Part shown: one piece after another, positions 43,536-54,530 of the stretch | How positions within the stretch are numbered: the stretch's first letter is position 1 | Layout: each line of letters begins with the position of its first letter | Source of the DNA: Dysidea avara | Lineage: Eukaryota > Porifera > Demospongiae > Dictyoceratida > Dysideidae | Assembly (NCBI RefSeq): GCF_963678975.1 | Contig: NC_089273.1 | Coordinates: 8,866,614 to 8,930,613 of the forward strand | Direction of reading: 5' to 3' | DNA length: 64,000 nucleotides | Notes under the pieces: generated by a model | What the model saw: the letters and a program-made list of their open reading frames with translations, nothing else | Databases searched by the model: none | What the model was told of the DNA's origin: nothing | Program-made: the position numbers and the translations under genes

Positions 43536-43766
43536 TGTGCAAGGGTTTCCTATGTTCAACACTACTCAACACCTATCAGCAGTTCACTATCACCAGTAAA
43601 AGTGTTTGTATGGGCTACATTGGTAGTAGGATATTCTCCGTTAGTACTATATGAACTCTTGATAAAAGCATATGAGAAGTTGCAGCTAAAGTACGACTGC
43701 CTTGTTGTGTCTGCTGATGGGGCACTGGAACTTGTAGTCTTGATTCAGGTCATAGCTACATTATAA
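43536..43766 (+). CDS. Candidate exon without ATG
   Basis: After a pyrimidine-rich acceptor (CTTTTTTCTATAG) one frame stays open for 76 codons: CARVSYVQHYSTPISSSLSP, VKVFVWATLVVGYSPLVLYE, LLIKAYEKLQLKYDCLVVSA, DGALELVVLIQ. A possible GTCATA donor follows CAG at 43748. No domain recognised, no partner exon found; a 26-nt putative intron just upstream is too short to be believable. Confidence 0.25.
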   Translation, partial: CARVSYVQHYSTPISSSLSPVKVFVWATLVVGYSPLVLYELLIKAYEKLQLKYDCLVVSADGALELVVLIQVIATL

Positions 43767-44454
43767 ATTTTCTCATTAGGTAAAAACTAGAAATCCAAGA
43801 TTGGAAATTTTGGCAATAGTATTTTTAAGACATTGGTCCAAATTAAGAAAGTTATTGGTTGACATTTCACATTAATATCAAATATTTTTTTGTATTGGTC
43901 TCAATAGTATTGAATTCAAGACTAGAAAAATAATACATTGTTCCTGTGATTTATTACAGGCAGCCACAGAAAAGTTCTTTCAACTCACTACTGAGAATAC
44001 TAATAATGATAATGCTTAGTCTACTGTGCTCAGTGTTTCAATTCTGCATTTTATTGATCGTCACATTCTGTTGTTGATATGGCTGCATATCTATTTCTCA
44101 CACACTTTACAAATTTCCATAGTTTCATAACCTCCTTTTAACATAGGCCAGCTGATTTTCCTCTTTCTAATTACAACATCAGTTATAATAAAAATGAAAC
44201 CATAATAGTGATTATCAGCTCATTCAGTAGAAACAACTATTACATAATGTAACAAGACTTGCCTTGTCATGTATTACTTGATTGGAAGCTTCTTTCTTGA
44301 CATCAGGAGGTAAACCATTACTAAGAAAACAATCCTACAATTAATATTTCGTGACTATAATGACAGCGAAACCCACAATCAATCCTTTGTTATTTCGATC
44401 CACTGCTTTGATCACCATAGATCCCGCTCTTAAATTGCAAGGGAACATACACAG

Positions 44455-44530
44455 TAGTGTTGCACCGATAATCGGTTGAATTATCAGTAACAACCGATAT
44501 TAGCTAATTTTACAAGTACCAGTATCAGCT
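44455..44530. mobile_element. hAT-like terminus (TAGTGTTGCACCGATAATCGG)
   Basis: TAGTGTTGCACCGAT at 44455; its inverse ends at 53156 (ATCGGTGCAACACTA). Such ends are known from hAT elements. Flanks ATACACAG and ATATACGG agree at 6 of 8 positions, so one old 8.7-kb-wide, heavily invaded element is possible. Confidence 0.45.
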
Positions 44531-44883
44531 ACAAAGCGGAAATAATTTGCAGATTAACCGAAACCCACAATCAATCGTTAAATTGACAAGAATGAACAGG
44601 TGAAAGTAAAGAAGGTGGTGAATGTAGCAGTAGGTGGTTTGCTGTAACTGTTTTGTAATTGTTTTGGCTTGTTTGTTTGCACAAATATGGTTACAAGGCT
44701 ATAGTAGGCTGTGTATATTTTTCGGCCACCCACGCAATTAGTAGATCGCTCTTCACAAAAAGGTCTGCAGTCCCACATTTTTTTAGTCCCACTAAAAACA
44801 CTGTTTGATAAGCTGGCTTAGCTGCTTTATAACTACTTGGCTTCCTTCTCCATGAAAGGAGATAGTAGCAAACTGTATAAAAC

Positions 44884-45365
44884 ATCTAATCCAAAACAGC
44901 CAAGCTGTAAAAAAGTGTGCGGCCCTCAGAAAGGCTATGGTGAAAAAAGATGTGAAATCCAAGGTGGCGGCCAAGAAATGGCTGTGATGGTAGGTTAATG
45001 GTAAAAAATTTTAATAATGACAATTCAGGTAAATTTTGTGAAGCGGCACAAAAATTCACCAGAATTGTCGTTATTAAAATTTTTACCATTAACCTACCAT
45101 CACAGCCATTTCTTGGCCGCCACCTTGGATTTCACATCTTTTTTCACCATAGCCTTTCTGAGGGCCGCACACTTTTTTACAGCTTGGCTGTTTTGGATTA
45201 GATTTCATTTCTTTTTGTATTTGTATACCCCAAAGCCGGCCTATGGCCAGCTTTGGGACTTTTTTAACCTATGTTTTTTTTCTTTACTACAGGAAGAAGA
45301 AAAGATGAAGTAGATGTACTTTAAATATTTCATCAGTAAATGTACAAATTATAAATATAATACAT
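44884..45365. mobile_element. Foldback element, copy 2 (inverted)
   Basis: Foldback arms 44884-45203 plus tail 45204-45365; inverse of 4696-5201 with a slightly shortened loop. ORFs on both strands here are arm translations. Confidence 0.9.
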
Positions 45366-45366
45366 A

Positions 45367-45477
45367 TGTGACCGGATTTGCGAAAAGGGGCCTTCCACAC
45401 ACATCCAATTTGCCAACTTTGACAATTGATAACTTCAGATTGGAAAGAGCTATTGCCTTGAAATTTGGGCAGTGGTG
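45367..45477. mobile_element. Truncated TGTGACCGGATTTGCG MITE
   Basis: Matches the right end (inverted) of 6374-6600 for about 110 bp and stops where the satellite starts. Confidence 0.8.
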
Positions 45478-47310
45478 ATTTCTTCTAGCTGATCTCTCTA
45501 CATGGAGATTTGTTTGTAGCTGAACTACCTACAAGGTAACTTGTTCTAGCTGATCTCTCTACAGGGTGATTTGTTCGTAGCTGAATTCTGTACAGGTGAT
45601 TTGTTTGCAGCTGAGCTCTTTACAAAATGGTTTCTTTGTAGCTGAACTCTCTACAAGGTAACTTCTTCTAACTGATCTTTTTACAGGGCAATTTGTTTGT
45701 GGCAGAATTTTATACAGGGTGATTTCTTTGCAGCTGAACTCTCTACATGGTGGTTTCTTTGTAGCTGAACTCTCTACAAGGTAACTTCTTCTAGCTGATC
45801 TCTCTACAGGGTGATTTGTTTGTAGCTGAACGATCTACAAAGTAACTTCTTCTAGTTGATCTCTCTACAGGGTGGTTTCTTTGTAGCTGAACTCTCTACA
45901 AGGTAACTTCTTCTAGCTGATCTCTCTACAGGGTGATTTGTTTGTAGCTGAACGATCTACAAGGTAACTTCTTCTAGCTGATCTCTCTACAGGGTGGTTT
46001 CTTTGTAGCTGAACTCTCTAAAAGGTAACTTCTTCTAACCGATCTTTCTACAGGTCAATTTGTTTGTGGCTGCATTTTCTACAGGGTGATTTCTTAACAG
46101 CTGAGCTCTCTACATGGTGGTTTCTTTGTAACTGAACTTTCTACAAGGTGACTTCTTCTAGCTGATCTAACACAGGGTGATTTGTTTGTAGCCCAACTCT
46201 CTTCAAGGTAACTTCCACTGCTTGAAGTTTATTAGTTTACTAGAGTGGTATATCCCCAGTATATGGAACAGTTAATTGTTTGTTATTTTAGTAGTTTTTC
46301 AGTAAACCCGCATTCACTGATGTTTTACTGAGAGTTTAAAACTTAGTAAAACAATTATGTTCCATATACTTAAAGTTACTGACATTTTACTATTGGTACA
46401 ACTACAGTAAAGCAGCTTAACAAATTAGTAAACTAAGAACCTTCAAGCAGTGTTCTTCTAGCTGATCTCTCTACAGGAAGATTTGTTTGCAGCTGAACTC
46501 TCTACAGGTGATTTGTTTGAAGCTGAACTCTCTAAATGATGGTTTCTTTGTAGCTGAACTCTCTACAAGTTAACTTCTTCTAGCTGATCTCTCTATAGGG
46601 TGATTTGCTTGTAGCTGAACTATCTACAAGATAACTTCTTCTAGCTGATCTCTCTACATGGTGATTTGTTTGTAGCTGAATTCTGTATAGGTGATTTGTT
46701 TGTAGCTGAGCTCTTTAAATAATGGTTTCTTTGTAGCTGAACTCTCTCAAGGTAACTTCTTCTAGCTGATGTCTTTACAGGGTCACTAGTTTGTAGCTGA
46801 GCTCTCTACATGGTGGTTTCTTTGTAACTGAACTCTCTACAAGATGACCTCTTCTAGCTGATCTTTCTACAGGGTGATTTGTTTGAAGCTGAACTCTCTA
46901 CAAGGTAACTTCTTCTAGCTGATCTCTCTACAGGGAGATTTGTTTGCAGCTGAACTCTCTACATGATGGTTTCTTTGTAGCTGAACTCTCTACAAGGTAA
47001 CTTCTTCTAGCTAATCTCTCTACAGGGAGATTTGTTTGTAGCTGAACTCTCTGCATGATGGTTTCTTTGTAGCTGAACTCTCTGCAAGGTAACTTCTTCT
47101 ATTGATCTCTCCACAGGGCGATTTGTTTGTAGCTGAACTCTCTACATGGTGGTTTCTTTGTAGCTGAACTCTACAAGGTGATTTTTTCTAGTTGAACTAT
47201 CTCTTTCCATAGTTGCATGAACTCCCTACAAGGTAACTTCTTCTAGCTGATCTCTCTATAGGGTGACTTGTGTGTAGCTGATCTCTATACAGGTTTCTTA
47301 TTTCTAGCTG
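45478..47310 (-). repeat. Satellite array, copy 2 (inverse of 1291-4690)
   Basis: Units read GTAGCTGAACTCTCTACA with the three spacer subtypes of the first array. Interrupted by the MITE at 46216-46452. About half the size of copy 1. Confidence 0.95.
46216..46452. mobile_element. 237-bp CACTGCTTGAAG MITE, second copy
   Basis: Inserted in a satellite unit. The flanks show an extra TTC compared with neighbouring units, consistent with a 3-bp target duplication. Same length as 10528-10764. Confidence 0.87.
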
Positions 47311-48008
47311 ATCTCTTGAATTCTCTTTAGTGTGACTGCTCTATTAGAGTATCTCGATCTCGCACTTGCTGCACCAAGTTGGATTTCGTGTTATAACTCC
47401 GTGGCTTTAAGCCTGATTCTTCTACACCATTGATGAGCCTTTCTAAGATGATTACTCCATCTGTACAACGATTTTCAAAGCATTACCCCAAGCGGTTTAT
47501 CTGGTAGGCCTGGCAAGCAGTCGTTTTTTTATTAGCTAATCTCGATTGCGTAATTGTTACACAATGTTGGTTTTTTCGTTGTATCTTCCTGTTTTTTAGC
47601 TCGATTTCTTTCAAACCACAAAAGGTTTTAGGTTCAATAGTTAACCTATTCACCCACCGATTTTCAGCTTCCTCCCATACGCGGTTTACCCTGTTGGCGT
47701 GACAACATATTGGTGTTATTTTTCGTGAATAATCGCTCATAACTCTTTGCCTGTTTATCGTATTCCTGCCAAAGTTGGTACCGAGATGCGCCTTTATATC
47801 CCCCTTCTGTGCGCCAAATTTCAAGGCAATCGGATATGGCGTTCGAGTTTTATAGCAGTTTTTGCAAGTGTGCGATAAGAAAAAGAAAAATGGCGAAAGT
47901 GAACTGATGGCGAAAGTGAACTGATGATACGTAGAGGACAGATTGTTAGTAAAACCCCACCTGTAAACAGTTCTATGGATACTACTCAAGCAGTAGCAGA
48001 CCAGCAGT
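47311..48008 (+). other. Probable 5' region of the non-LTR element
   Basis: Begins with a TGACTGCTCTATTAGAGTA motif at 47331. Contains no convincing ORF1; a 168-codon minus-strand ORF (47483-47989) has no recognised domain and is probably chance. TAG at 47994 lies in the ORF2 frame, so translation starts at 48009. Confidence 0.4.
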
Positions 48009-50933
48009 ATGCGTAGCCTAGGCTATTCAGTCCCGGCTGCCTCTAACGGATTTTCTGACCCTGACCTATTCTTTTCTGACCCTCCACATGACAAATCTAA
48101 TCCAGTAGTTTCAACTTTTAAATCTTTAAAATGTTGGTATACAAATGCAGATTCTTTGTCCAATAAATTAGATGAGCTTAAAACCAGAATCTCGGTTGAC
48201 AAACCTGATATTGTGGCTCTTGCAGAGATCAACCCGAAATTTGGTGAATCCAATACAGAACTTAGCATTCAAGGATATAACACTTTTTGTAATAATTTTC
48301 AACCTCACAAACGAGGAGTTTGTATTTTTGTTAACTCAAGTCTTCGTGCTTACAAGGATGATGCTTTGTGCTCTGTGGTATATTCCGAGTCAATTTGGTG
48401 TCGTATCCCCTTATCCGGTAATGACTGCTTACTCTTGGGTGTAATTTATCATTCCCCTAACAGTGACTCACTAAACTTTGACCACTTGTGCTCCTTGTTA
48501 ACACAAGCTGTTGATACTGGTGTGTCTCATCTACTTATTGTCGGTGATTTTAACATGCCCTACATAAACTGGACATCTCTAACTGTCACACCTGCTAATA
48601 CTCACAATGAGGCCTTTCTAAGCCTATTGGATGACCTATATCTTATCCAACATGTCACATTTCCCACTAGATTTAGAAGTAACCAAGTGCCTTCCTTGCT
48701 GGACCTTATATTAACCAACGATGAAAATACAGTGTCTAGTATGACCTCTTTATCGCCACTTGGAAAAAGTGATCATATTGTTATAGAGTTTGTCTTTTTG
48801 TGTTATTGCACAGTGGAATGCCATAGTGTATCTAAATACCTATATAACCGTGGAGATTATGTATCAATTACTAGAGATTTATTGAACACCAACTGGGAAG
48901 TACTCTTTGAAGGACTCAATACTGAGAAAATGTGGCTACTTTTCCACTCTAAACTGTTATTTCTTATTGACAAATATGTTCCTACTCAAACGTTTGAATC
49001 TAATTCTAAACCTAAGTGGCTAAATTCTTCTACTCTTAAAGCAATTAAACAGAAACATAAAGCATGGAACACCTATAAAGCCACTCACCATCATGTCGAT
49101 TATCTTTCCTACACCACAAAGAGAAACATTGCCACTGCTACTGTTAAAAGGGCTAAATCCAATTTTGAACTTAAGCTTGTTGATAGTGTCAAAGAAAATC
49201 CATCTGTGTTCTGGAAATATGTTAGAGAGAATGCAAAAGTGCGCTGTGATATCATGTCCTTAAGGAAAGGGGATGGATCATTCACCTGTTCTGATCGTGA
49301 AACAGCTCAATGTTTAAATGATTTTTTCTCTAGTGTATTTACTATTGAGCCAGAAGCAGATCTGCCATCTTTACCAGATAAATCTATGGGCCACCACTTA
49401 GGCAATATTACCATCACACACTGTGATATATTAACTGAACTCAACCGGCTTAAGCCAAATAAATCTTGTGGCCCAGACAACTGTCACCCACGTGTGTTGA
49501 AAGAAATCAAAGATGGACTTATTTTACCCCTCTATCTCCTATTTAATAAATCGTTACAGGAGTCCTCTTTGCCTTCATGCTGGAAACTAGCAACAGTCAC
49601 TGCCATTCATAAGAAAGGTGATACAAATCTTCCTAGCAATTATCCCCCAATCAGCCTTACTTCAATATTTTGCAGAATGCTTGAGTCAATTATTAAAAAT
49701 AGGATAATGTCTTACTTCCAAGCAAATGACTTTTTTTGCAATGAGCAACATGGGTTTCGTAGCAGGAGATCTTGTGAGACGCAGCTATTGACTGTTATGG
49801 AACACTGGACTAGGTGTATCGATGATGGAACTAGTGTTGATGTTGTGTACCTAGATTTCCAAAAAGCTTTTGATAAGGTTCCCCACAGACGTTTGCTGAC
49901 TAAGTTAGAAGCATATGGTGTTAATGGCTCGATACTTCATTGGATTAAAGCTTTTTTATCAAACAGGAAGCAACGAGTAGTTGTTCGTGGAGCACTCTCT
50001 GAGTGGTCTACTGTCACTAGTGGTGTCCCGCAGGGTAGTGTGCTTGGTCCCATCTTATTTATTATATATGTCAACGACCTACCTGACTGTATACAGAGCT
50101 ATTTGGGTATCTTTGCTGACGACACAAAACTTTATCGCCCCATCTGCTCATCTGAAGATTCCTCCATTCTGCAAGAAGACATTGATGCCACTTTGCAATG
50201 GTGTGACACATGGCTATCCTTCCTTAACCTTCCTAAATGTCACTACAGCACAATTGGACATTCATCAAACACAGAGTATTATTTCTCATCCGAAAATGAA
50301 GCAAATATGATCTCCATGGTTGTGGAGGAAAAAGATCTGGGTGTAGTATTTGATAAAGATTTGAAGTTTACATCTCATGTTAATCAAATTGTAATGAAAG
50401 CTAACAGGGTATTGGGAATTATTAAACGTACCTTTGCCTCCAGGGATGCCAACACAATAAGATTATTATACGTTACTCTTGTTCGCCCAATTTTGGACTA
50501 TGCGTCAACTGTCTGGAACCCTCATCTTATGAAAAACATTCGTAAATTAGAAGCAGTTCAAAGAAGAGCCACAAAACTTATATCCTCCTTCTATAATTTG
50601 ACATACTCTGAAAGACTCCAAGAACTTAATCTACCCAGCTTACCTTACCGTCGAACCAGAATGGATCTGATTATGACTTACAAAATCCTGAACAATTTAG
50701 TATCTGTGGACAAAGACTATTTTTTTACTGTTAATACCAACCCCACCCGATCAAATGGACTCAAACTTTACAAAAATCGCTTTAACACTGCTATTAGAGG
50801 TCATAGTTTTTCACAGAGAATCGTCAATGATTGGAACACCTTACCCCACGAAATTGTATCTGCACCTAATGTACTGATCTTTAAGACTAAAGTAGATGTA
50901 TTTTTATATGACCGCCGGTTTGATTTTATTTAG
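48009..50933 (+). CDS. Non-LTR retrotransposon ORF2: APE endonuclease + reverse transcriptase (intact, 974 aa)
   Basis: An in-frame TAG five codons upstream fixes the ATG at 48009. Residues ~38-260: APE-type endonuclease with YTNADSL, VALAEI (catalytic Glu), LLIVGDFNMPYINW, LLDLILTND and GKSDHIVI (catalytic His). Residues ~500-760: RT with WKLATVTAIHKKGD, HGFRSRRSCETQ, VVYLDFQKAFDKVPHRRL (motif A), SGVPQGSVLGPILF (B), IFADDTKLY (catalytic DD). C-terminal YVTLVRPILDYASTVWNPHL and VQRRATKLI as in CR1/L2-type elements. The normally conserved YRPISL box is YPPISL, which may weaken activity. The 3' UTR ends in (AAT)5 at ~50988. This is the only full-length retroposon ORF here and so the youngest; clade (CR1/L2/Crack) is an estimate. 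Confidence 0.93.
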   Translation: MRSLGYSVPAASNGFSDPDLFFSDPPHDKSNPVVSTFKSLKCWYTNADSLSNKLDELKTRISVDKPDIVALAEINPKFGESNTELSIQGYNTFCNNFQPHKRGVCIFVNSSLRAYKDDALCSVVYSESIWCRIPLSGNDCLLLGVIYHSPNSDSLNFDHLCSLLTQAVDTGVSHLLIVGDFNMPYINWTSLTVTPANTHNEAFLSLLDDLYLIQHVTFPTRFRSNQVPSLLDLILTNDENTVSSMTSLSPLGKSDHIVIEFVFLCYCTVECHSVSKYLYNRGDYVSITRDLLNTNWEVLFEGLNTEKMWLLFHSKLLFLIDKYVPTQTFESNSKPKWLNSSTLKAIKQKHKAWNTYKATHHHVDYLSYTTKRNIATATVKRAKSNFELKLVDSVKENPSVFWKYVRENAKVRCDIMSLRKGDGSFTCSDRETAQCLNDFFSSVFTIEPEADLPSLPDKSMGHHLGNITITHCDILTELNRLKPNKSCGPDNCHPRVLKEIKDGLILPLYLLFNKSLQESSLPSCWKLATVTAIHKKGDTNLPSNYPPISLTSIFCRMLESIIKNRIMSYFQANDFFCNEQHGFRSRRSCETQLLTVMEHWTRCIDDGTSVDVVYLDFQKAFDKVPHRRLLTKLEAYGVNGSILHWIKAFLSNRKQRVVVRGALSEWSTVTSGVPQGSVLGPILFIIYVNDLPDCIQSYLGIFADDTKLYRPICSSEDSSILQEDIDATLQWCDTWLSFLNLPKCHYSTIGHSSNTEYYFSSENEANMISMVVEEKDLGVVFDKDLKFTSHVNQIVMKANRVLGIIKRTFASRDANTIRLLYVTLVRPILDYASTVWNPHLMKNIRKLEAVQRRATKLISSFYNLTYSERLQELNLPSLPYRRTRMDLIMTYKILNNLVSVDKDYFFTVNTNPTRSNGLKLYKNRFNTAIRGHSFSQRIVNDWNTLPHEIVSAPNVLIFKTKVDVFLYDRRFDFI

Positions 50934-51016
50934 ATGTATTGAGATTGGTTTTTATAAGACTTTGTCTTCCTTGTACCAATTAACAAATAATAATAATAAT
51001 AAAAGAAGAAAAGAAA

Positions 51017-51269
51017 AAAAAAAACGAAGAAACTGAGCCAATTTTTGAAGTCGAATATCTCGGGAACGCGCAAAGCGATTTCGCTCAAATTTGGAATGTG
51101 GAGTGCTGCAGTTGGAGGGCATGTCCACAGCAAAAATCGTCTTGTTTCATCAAGGAAGCACAGAGCTACGGAGGTGCGAAAATTGCGTTTTCTTTCTTCC
51201 TGTCAATATACTCACGGGTGTTACGCGCCGGCTTCTTGGGCCGCACGACACACTACCGTGTGTCTTGAT
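51017..51269 (+). repeat. Hairpin-ended repeat, copy C
   Basis: Begins after the A-rich tail of the non-LTR element; ends GACACAC-TACC-GTGTGTC-TTGAT. The body contains GCGCCGGCTTCTTGGGCCGC and matches copy A almost base for base over about 150 bp. Confidence 0.85.
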
Positions 51270-51329
51270 TCTAAAAGTCAGCATCCCACGCAATTAATTA
51301 CATTGAATACATTATCATTACAAATGCAG

Positions 51330-53075
51330 TTTATTATTATTTATTATATTGTTTAATTAGCAGAACCCGCCTGGGGCATAAGTGCTAATGTACATTAAAA
51401 TTAAAAGTGATTGTATAATAATTGTTTGAAGCTGTCAATGGTTTGTTGGTTGATGATGTCTTGTGGTAGTCCATTCCATTCTGGTATTGTTCTTGGAAAA
51501 AATGAGTATTTATAGTTGTCTATTGATGTTTGATAGTGTAGGAATTTTTGTTTATGATTAGATCTTGTAATGGTGACAGGTGATAATGTTGGTAAGTAGC
51601 TGTTAGGTATTTCGGTTAGGTTGTGGATAATCTTGTATAAAAGAGTTAATCTTGCACATTTTCTCCTTAATTGGAGTGGTGCCCATTCTAATGATGTTAG
51701 CATTTCAGTTATACTATCTCGCATATTCCTTCTCCGTGGTCGATTCAGGACAAATCTAGCTGCTTTATGTTGTATCATTTCTATTTTATTTATGTCCTTT
51801 AGGTGGTATGGGTCCCAAATTGCAGCAGCATATTCCAGCACAGGTAAGATAAATTGTTTATAGCTTAGTTATTTAAGTGCATGTGAACAGTTTCTTAAGT
51901 TACGCTGTAAAAAACCGATTAGTCTGGTTGCCTTGTTGCATACATGGTTAACTTGTGGTCCCCAAGAAAGATGGTGATCTATTATTATTCCAAGGTAAGA
52001 ATGCTGTTCAACAACTTTGAGGGGGTTGTTTGACATTTGATAAAGTAATGTTGTTTTATGGTGGTGTTTGGATAACAGGAGAATGCAACACTTGTCAACA
52101 TTAAATTTCATTTGCTATGTTTTAGCCCAAGTATTTAGTGTATTCAAGTCTTGTTGTAATAACTGATGATCATTAGGAGAATTTATTGGTCGATAGATAA
52201 GATAGTCATCAGCAAATAAATGAACAGTGCTCTGAATATTTGATATTAGATCATTAATATATAGTAGAAATAGTGTTGGTCCTAAAACTGTACCCTGAGG
52301 TACTCCAGAAGTAACTTTGCTTGGGGATGAGTATGTGCCCTCAATGACTACTTGCTGTGATCTGTTGCGTAGAAAAGATGTAATCCACTGAAGCGTTTTC
52401 CCTCGTATACCGTAATAGTCTAATTTCTTCACAAGCCTGGCATGTGGAACTTTATCAAATGCCTTTGAGAAGTCCAGAATTCCAATGTCTACTTGTAACC
52501 TGTTATTTAATGCACGAGCAAAATCATCAATTGTTAGCAGGAGTTGTGATTCGCAAGAGCGTCTAACTCTAAATCCATACTGGTTGTTACACAATATACT
52601 ATTTGTTTCCAGGTGTTTCATGATCTGACTGACTAAAATATGTTCCAACATTTTGCAGATAACTGATGTTAAGGACACTGGACAATAGTTAGATGGATCA
52701 TATCTTTTGCCTTTTTTAAATATTGGAGTTACAAATGCAGACTTCCACTCCTGTGGTATAGCGCCAGTAGTCAAAGATTGTTGAAATAGGTGTGTAAGCA
52801 TTGGTGTTAACTGATATGCAAGTTCCTTAAGTATTCGAGCTGGAATGTTGTCTGGGCCCCCTGCTTTGTGTGGATCTGTCTGAGATAAGAGAGCAAAGAC
52901 ACCAGGTTCTGTGATGGTTATCTCTTCTATGGGTGGATGATATTGATTCAGGTAATGTAGGTAAGGAAGTTTGATCTTCTACTGTAAAGACTGATTGAAA
53001 TGTATTATTGAGAATTTCAGCTTTACTGCTTGGTGTAGTAACTATTCTATCAGGGGTTTGTAGTACACTAATTTA
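51330..53075 (-). pseudogene. Non-LTR retrotransposon RT, two stops and a frameshift
   Basis: Minus-strand pieces 52115-52801, 51869-52111 and 51401-51841 are in one frame, separated by TAG (52115) and TAA (51869). RT motifs: WKSAFVTPIFKKGK, YGFRVRRSCESQ, IGILDFSKAFDKVPHARL, SGVPQGTVLGPTLF, LFADDYLIY, then YLGIIIDHHLSWGPQVNHVC and VLEYAAAIWDPYH. Further 5' sequence (GGPDNIPARILKEL, TFQSVFTVEDQTS) extends it to about 53075 with a frameshift near 52950. NYCPVSLT replaces the usual NYRPISLT. No endonuclease domain. Tail near 51330. Confidence 0.88.
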
Positions 53076-53119
53076 TTTTTGTACACATAAACTTCAGGTG
53101 ATTTTCAAATAATCGGTAT

Positions 53120-53156
53120 CGGCAAATGTGAAAAAATGCATATCGGTGCAACACTA
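53120..53156. mobile_element. hAT-like terminus, inverse of 44455
   Basis: Ends ATCGGTGCAACACTA; see 44455-44530. Confidence 0.4.
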
Positions 53157-53189
53157 ATATACGGCAATAGTAAGCTATAACTTCATTTT

Positions 53190-53261
53190 AAAAAGTGTTC
53201 CGTTCCGTATTTCCGTGATTTAGCCCCTGATTCCGTTCCGTTCCGTCTATTAGATGCCAGC
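53190..53261. repeat. GGAACGGAACGGA element end
   Basis: Inverse relative of about 35405-35470; contains TTCCGTTCCGTCTATTAG. Confidence 0.5.
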
Positions 53262-54530
53262 TAGTTTTGCCTCTTCAGTCCAAATTTGAACCTTCTCAGA
53301 TACAGAATTTTGAATGTAGGATGAGGTACCTATTGCAGCACCAGGTAAAGGCGTCCATCACTGGTCACATTTACCCCAGAACCAGCAAAAAGTTGTTTGG
53401 CATCAGGAAGAAGATTCCCCTTAGTAACTACCCAGGTGTTTAAAACATCTACCAAATAGCCATAAGATGGACCAACTGAGCAAAGACGTTGCCATCACTG
53501 GTACAATCTTCCAAGCTTACCACAAGCGCAAGCATCATCGGCATACCAGATTTGTTTAATATCCCCTGGCAATCGCTTTAAGAGTGGGATTGTAGCAAGA
53601 GCATACATAGGCATAGCCAAAGGGTCACCCTGGGTGGTACCTTCTCCTGACATTAAAACATCACCAGAAATAAACAAACAAGCAGGAGAACGGTAAGTAT
53701 TGATAAGGAGTGTGGCAAAAGGTGGGCACAACTGACGAATGTTGTGAAGGGCCACAATAAGTTTTAAGGAATTAAAAGCATTGCTAGCATCTACTAACAA
53801 AACTGCATCACAGTCACTAAGAGCAAAGTGGGAATGAACTGAGTGGATGGGAGCTTCCACACCGGCAAGATGCTCCACACACAGTTGAAAAGATCCTGGA
53901 TATTATCACGGATAATGGATAAGACCGCCTTAGCAACAATTCGTTTGACTACTTTGCAAATTCCAATAGGGCGAACACCAGTTTGTTTGTCTAGTCAGTG
54001 CAATCAAACGGCAGGCTAAGAAGGGCGATAGAATCTGTGGAGAAAGACAGGAAGTACACAAATGGCGAGTAAACAGAGCAATAGCAGCACAAAGCTCCCC
54101 AGAAGCACCTTGAAAAGCAGCGAAGGATCTACGCCAGCAATAAGCGTCCAGTCCAGAGGGACCAGAGGCACCATCAGTCCTTAGAGCAGTAGAACGGGTT
54201 ATCATTGCAACATTTAATGAGCCAAAAATGATGGGATGAGATGTTGGTGGATTCGTCCATCCTGGAAGCAAACAGTCCATATGTAAAGGCTGAGCCGGGG
54301 GATTCTTGGCCTTCAAAACATCTAGATCAACGCGAGTAGGGGAAGTAGAGTCCACAGCATCATCAAGGTGGAGGATACCAGCACGGTCGCGACAAGAGAC
54401 CAAATCAACAGCATCCTTGGTCTTTCCTTCAAACATAAGTTTCGCACAAAGGAGCAAGAAGTCAAATTATCACTCACAGCTGGGTACTGAAGTCTAAAAC
54501 GGGACTGAATTGCCTTACTCTCATCAATTG
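53262..54530 (-). pseudogene. Reverse transcriptase fragment, family of 32363-34901
   Basis: 53930-54457 encodes RTDGASGPSGLDAYCWRRSF and ACRLIALTRQTN; after a frame break 53495-53878 encodes LLVDASNAFNSL (motif A), GEGTTQGDPLAMPMYALATI (B) and QIWYADDACACG (C, catalytic YADD). GPSYGYLVDVLNTWVVTKG continues to about 53300 with stops. The catalytic residues are kept but the frame is broken at least twice. Its C-terminal partner region is represented by the 32-35 kb fragment, on the same strand. Confidence 0.75.

Noticed and set aside
45017-45313. 98-codon plus ORF and its minus partners (SQPFLGRHLGFHIFFHHSL)
   Set aside because: Translations of the two arms of the foldback element, which give the same peptide on both strands.
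47483-47989. 168-codon minus ORF upstream of the non-LTR ORF
   Set aside because: No domain, antisense to the retrotransposon 5' region, no splice or start context.
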